NCBI GenBank assembly: GCA_016845285.1
Contig: JAERSX010000197.1
Span: forward strand, 1-9,066
Reading direction: 5' to 3'
Origin: Deltaproteobacteria bacterium
GTDB taxonomy: Bacteria > Myxococcota_A > UBA796 > UBA2385
DNA length: 9,066 bases
In this document: one piece after another, positions 6,619 to 9,066 of the stretch
Numbering within the stretch: the stretch's first letter is position 1
How the letters are laid out: each line of letters opens with the position of its first letter
The notes under the pieces: model-generated
The model's database searches: none
Told to the model about the DNA's origin: nothing
Seen by the model: only the letters and a program-made list of their open reading frames with translations
Position numbers and translations under genes: made by a program

Positions 6619-7974
6619 CTACAGCCCGAGCATCGCCACGCAGGTCCCGAAGTAGATGACGATTGCCACTGCATCGATGCCTGTGGTGACAAAGGGGCCA
6701 GTGGCGACGGCTGGATCTGCGCCCAGTCGATTCAGCGTGATGGGCACCATGGTGCCGATGGCGGCTGCCGCGACCACGGTCACGGTGATCGAGATGGCGA
6801 TGGCCGCCCCCAGCATGGGCTGGTCCATCCACCGAAGGAGGGTGTAGGTACCGAGGCTGAACGCGAAGAAGAGTCCGAGCAGCAGACCCACCCGGGTCTC
6901 TCGGAAGAGCACCTTGGCCGTGCCGCGAGTCCCGTCGGTGCCGAGGTGTCCCGTGGCGATGTTGCGCACGGCGATGGTGGCGGCCTGGGTGCCGACGTTG
7001 CCTCCCATGCCCAAGATGACCGGGATGAAGCCCGCCAGCACGGCCTGCTTCTCGAGGGCACCTTCGAAGACCCCGATGAGCTCGGCCATGCCGATGCCGC
7101 CCACGAGCGTGATGAGCAGCCAGGTGATCCGCTGCCGTGCGGCACTGATGACCGAGGTGTCTGCCGGATCCAGCTCGTCGCCCACACCGGCCATGAGCAG
7201 CATGTCTTCGACGGCCTCTTCCTGGATGACGTCGAGGACGTCGTCGATGGTGACGATGCCCATGAGGCGGCGGTGCTCGTCGACGACGGGCAGAGCCAGC
7301 AGGTCGTAGCGACTGACGATGCGCGCCACCTCCTCCTGGTCGGTCATGGGGCCCACCGTCAGCACGTCGCTGATCATCATGTCCTTCAGCGCGGTGGAGG
7401 GGGCGTGCGTCAGCAGCTGTCGGAGGCTCGCCACACCCACGAGCTGCTCCTGGTCGTTCTCCACGTAGAGGTAGAAGACCATCTCGAGGTCTTCAGCCTG
7501 TTCGTGCAAGGCGGAGATGGCGTCGCGGCAGGTGTCGGACTCACTGCAGCGGAATGCCAGGGGCTGCATGATGCCGCCCGCAGAATCGGGCGGCCAGCCC
7601 ATGATGTCTTCGACGTGTTCCTGGTCGTCGTCGGAGATGGCCTCGAGGACCCGCTCCCGCAGTTCGACGGGGAGCTCGGCGATGAGGTCGGCCTCGTCGT
7701 CGACCTCCATGTGTTCCAGGATGGAGACGAGGCGCTCGAAGTCGAGGTGAGCGACCAGCCGCACCCGATCGACGTCGTCGACGGTGGAGAGCACGGTGGC
7801 GGCGTCGTCGAGATCAGCGATGCCGGCGAGCACCCGGCGCTGCTCCGCTGGGGCCAGGTGAGCGATGGCGGTAGCCACGTCCTGGGGACGGCTCTTGCCC
7901 AGGGCCCGCTCCAGCGCTGGACCGGCGCCCTTGCGCGCCAGCCGCCGGATGATCTCGACCCGGGTGTCAGGCAT
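6619..7974 (-). CDS. mgtE: Magnesium transporter MgtE
   Basis: At 451 residues this is a full-length MgtE, an inner-membrane Mg2+-selective channel gated by cytoplasmic Mg2+. Residues 10-130 form the N-terminal superhelical domain, built of short helices with many Asp/Glu (for example DFERLVSILEHMEVDDEADLIAELP). The conserved hinge PPDSAGGIM is at 128-136. Two CBS domains follow: about 137-200 (FYLYVENDQEQLVGVASLRQLL) and 201-260 (DVLTVGPM, LALPVVDEHRRLMGIVTIDD). The membrane domain covers 280-450, with five hydrophobic helices and the family signatures PVILGMGGNVGTQAATIAVR (319-337) and GADPAVATGPFVTT (418-431). Asp434 in TTGIDAV corresponds to the pore aspartate of the family, though the Gly usually three residues after it is Ala here. 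The ATG at 7974 has AGGAG nine bases upstream. It follows the RodZ-like gene by 42 bases; 61 bases separate it from the FG-GAP gene. Nothing in its sequence links it to the lipoproteins. Confidence 0.97.
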   Translation of the reverse strand: MPDTRVEIIRRLARKGAGPALERALGKSRPQDVATAIAHLAPAEQRRVLAGIADLDDAATVLSTVDDVDRVRLVAHLDFERLVSILEHMEVDDEADLIAELPVELRERVLEAISDDDQEHVEDIMGWPPDSAGGIMQPLAFRCSESDTCRDAISALHEQAEDLEMVFYLYVENDQEQLVGVASLRQLLTHAPSTALKDMMISDVLTVGPMTDQEEVARIVSRYDLLALPVVDEHRRLMGIVTIDDVLDVIQEEAVEDMLLMAGVGDELDPADTSVISAARQRITWLLITLVGGIGMAELIGVFEGALEKQAVLAGFIPVILGMGGNVGTQAATIAVRNIATGHLGTDGTRGTAKVLFRETRVGLLLGLFFAFSLGTYTLLRWMDQPMLGAAIAISITVTVVAAAAIGTMVPITLNRLGADPAVATGPFVTTGIDAVAIVIYFGTCVAMLGL

Positions 7975-7983
7975 GGCGGGGGG

Positions 7984-7988
7984 CTCCT
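7984..7988 (-). promoter_or_regulatory. Shine-Dalgarno site of mgtE
   Basis: AGGAG lies nine bases before ATG 7974 on the minus strand, within normal spacing. It supports the chosen mgtE start and suggests that mgtE is translated on its own rather than by coupling to the gene in front. Confidence 0.55.
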
Positions 7989-8016
7989 GCTCGAACCGCG
8001 TTCCCGCGGCATGTGC

Positions 8017-8733
8017 TCAGGGTGCCGTCTGGACGAACCGGAGGCGGCGAGCGCTGGTGAGGTTGTGGAGGGGCTCCACCCGGGTGCCGTCTACCTTCAC
8101 GGTGACCACGGACAGGTCGCCGATGTCCAGGATGACCTCGGTGCCGGTGCCGCTCAGTGAGTCTCCAGCCGCGAGACGGCCGTCGTGCTGCACCTCGCCG
8201 TCGACTTCCATGCGGACACGGACTGGTTCGACAGTGCGGAGCGACACGGCTTGTCCAGCCACGATGGCTGCTGAAGATGTGGTGGGCACGGAGCTGGCGG
8301 CTGACGTGTCACTCAGGCGCTGATCGAGGAGAGCAGCCCCCAGGCGCAGACCGAGGAGCGCGGCCAGGGTGATGGCGAAACCCATGAGCACCAGACGCAC
8401 CACCGGCACCTCTTCGTGCCGTGGGATGGTCAGTGTGCTGTCTTCGATCTCCCCCAGGTGGGGGTTGGCGACCTCCACGGTGTCCGGATCACCGAGCTCG
8501 GACATGTGGTCTTCGCGCGGGGAGACGGGCGTGGGGGCGGCCTGCTCCTCGATCCCGAGGAAGGCCAGGTACTGGCGTCGATATCCAATGTAGAACGGGC
8601 CCTCGGGGAGCGTGCTGGTGTCTCCGTCTTCGAGGGCGCGGAGGTAGTGCACAGGAATACGGGCGCGGTGGGCGACCTCGTCGAGGCCGAGGCCGCGGGC
8701 TTCCCGTGCGGAGCGCAGCACCTCGCCCATCAT
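8017..8733 (-). CDS. RodZ-like protein: helix-turn-helix, one membrane helix, DUF4115-type tail
   Basis: The 238-residue protein has the RodZ architecture in compact form. Residues 3-62 form a Cro/CI-type helix-turn-helix of the HTH_25 kind (MGEVLRSAREARGLGLDEVA, RIPVHYLRALEDGD, LPEGPFYIGYRRQYLAFLGI). The FYIGYRRQYLAFLGI stretch is the family's typical end. Residues 65-108 are an acidic/Pro linker, 110-136 one membrane helix (VVRLVLMGFAITLAALLGLRLGAAL), and 163-235 a periplasmic beta domain like DUF4115 (SLRTVEPVRVRMEVDGE, RLAAGDSLSGTGTEVILDIGD, VTVKVDGTRVEPL). RodZ links the MreB cytoskeleton to the cell-wall elongation machinery; the HTH contacts MreB rather than DNA. This copy is shorter than the E. 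coli protein (about 337 aa), mainly in the linkers, so an MreB role is inferred. ATG 8733 overlaps the upstream TPR stop as ATGA; the adjacent ATG 8730 would also do. Confidence 0.88.
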   Translation of the reverse strand: MMGEVLRSAREARGLGLDEVAHRARIPVHYLRALEDGDTSTLPEGPFYIGYRRQYLAFLGIEEQAAPTPVSPREDHMSELGDPDTVEVANPHLGEIEDSTLTIPRHEEVPVVRLVLMGFAITLAALLGLRLGAALLDQRLSDTSAASSVPTTSSAAIVAGQAVSLRTVEPVRVRMEVDGEVQHDGRLAAGDSLSGTGTEVILDIGDLSVVTVKVDGTRVEPLHNLTSARRLRFVQTAP

Positions 8734-9066
8734 CGGCAGCTCTTGTCGTGCAGGTTGCGGGCGCTCCGGCCCAGCTCGCTGTTGGGCGACTCGAGGAGCA
8801 CGGTGCCAAGGTAGGTGCAGCCGCCACTCAGATCGCCGCTGGCGATGAGGATGGGGGCCGCCTGGTAGTAGGCGCCCAGCGCGTCGACCCCACAGATGCC
8901 GATGGCGGCGTCGAAGTCGGACAGCGCTGCCGCCTCGGACTTCAGCGCTTTGTTGGCCAGGCCGCGGTGAAAGAAGGCCTGGCAGAGGTTGGGGGCCCGA
9001 TCGATGGCGCGGTCGAGGGTCTTCACGGCCCGCTGGTGGTCACCGGACAGGTAGAGGGCCATGCCC
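8730..9066 (-). CDS. TPR-repeat protein (5' end cut by window edge)
   Basis: The frame runs off the right edge; 112 codons lie inside the window and the last 110 residues, from Met at 9062, are counted here. That Met is probably internal, since the preceding codon is Gly and the GMALYLSGDHQRAV stretch looks like the middle of a TPR. The second half of one TPR (ALYLSGDHQRAVKTLDRAIDRAP) is followed by a complete one (residues 25-57: AFFHRGLANKALKSEAAALSDF), and then by helical segments without clear repeats, with cysteines at 57, 82 and 109. TPRs make protein-protein contacts. The stop overlaps the RodZ-like start (ATGA), so the two are very likely coupled. A TPR protein before RodZ recalls the pilF/pilW-rodZ order of Gammaproteobacteria, but this fragment has no feature that proves PilF identity. 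Whether it is exported cannot be seen because the N-terminus is missing. Confidence 0.8.
   Translation of the reverse strand, partial: GMALYLSGDHQRAVKTLDRAIDRAPNLCQAFFHRGLANKALKSEAAALSDFDAAIGICGVDALGAYYQAAPILIASGDLSGGCTYLGTVLLESPNSELGRSARNLHDKSCR

Noticed and set aside
6558..6692. Upstream extension of the FG-GAP gene to 6692
   Set aside because: It would put 45 Cys/Ser-rich residues before an evident signal peptide and overlap the end of mgtE. A GGAG before ATG 6557 explains the start.
7995..8010. Hairpin between the RodZ-like gene and mgtE (5-bp CCGCG/CGCGG stem, GGAA loop on the minus strand)
   Set aside because: The stem is short and no T-run follows, so it is not a credible terminator. 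Such stems are common by chance in G+C-rich DNA.
6604..8160. Long plus-strand open frame (518 codons) opposite mgtE
   Set aside because: It is the antisense image of the well-supported mgtE gene. The His/Asp/Gly/Val-rich product follows from mgtE codon use and matches no family I know.
1..9066. Defence system, phage, transposon, CRISPR or RNA genes
   Set aside because: No transposase, integrase, inverted-repeat ends, spaced direct repeats, tRNA-like folds or nuclease/toxin motifs were found on either strand.

Overview
The window comes from a G+C-rich bacterial chromosome. All eight genes lie on the minus strand, so they are read from the right edge to the left edge, and almost no space is left between them. 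I infer a myxobacterium-like (Myxococcota / former Deltaproteobacteria) or similar predatory or soil bacterium. The reasons are the strong G/C third-position bias, the many secreted lipoproteins, a Ca-loop FG-GAP protein with an Asp/Thr/Gly-rich linker (DTGDT type) after its lipid anchor, and a TolB-like protein carrying one haem c motif. This assignment rests on style, not on a marker gene.

Reading in transcription order (right to left): a TPR protein cut by the right edge (8730-9066) overlaps by four bases (ATGA) a RodZ-like membrane protein with a cytoplasmic helix-turn-helix domain (8017-8733). After 42 bases comes a complete MgtE-type Mg2+ channel/transporter (6619-7974). After a further 61 bases, and behind a good Shine-Dalgarno site, begins a run of exported proteins: a 636-aa FG-GAP/VCBS beta-propeller lipoprotein (4647-6557), a 314-aa von Willebrand A-domain lipoprotein (3657-4601), a 556-aa lipoprotein with an Ig-like region, one CxxCH haem site and a TolB/PD40-type propeller (1990-3660), and a 195-aa lipoprotein of unknown fold (1406-1993). 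Directly fused to this run by a TTGA stop/start overlap is the DNA-repair gene recO (678-1409). After 34 bases follows another lipoprotein, cut by the left edge (1-643).

The vWA, haem-propeller, small-lipoprotein and recO genes are chained by GTGA, GTGA and TTGA overlaps, so they are very probably translated together from one message, most likely with the FG-GAP gene upstream. The lipoprotein set looks like a cell-surface or periplasmic assembly: metal-dependent adhesion (vWA MIDAS, Ca loops) plus a c-type haem protein. Its function is unknown to me. The housekeeping genes (mgtE, recO, the RodZ-like gene) appear to be passengers in, or flanks of, this compact region. I see no RNA genes, mobile elements, CRISPR arrays or convincing terminators, and no gap longer than 65 bases.
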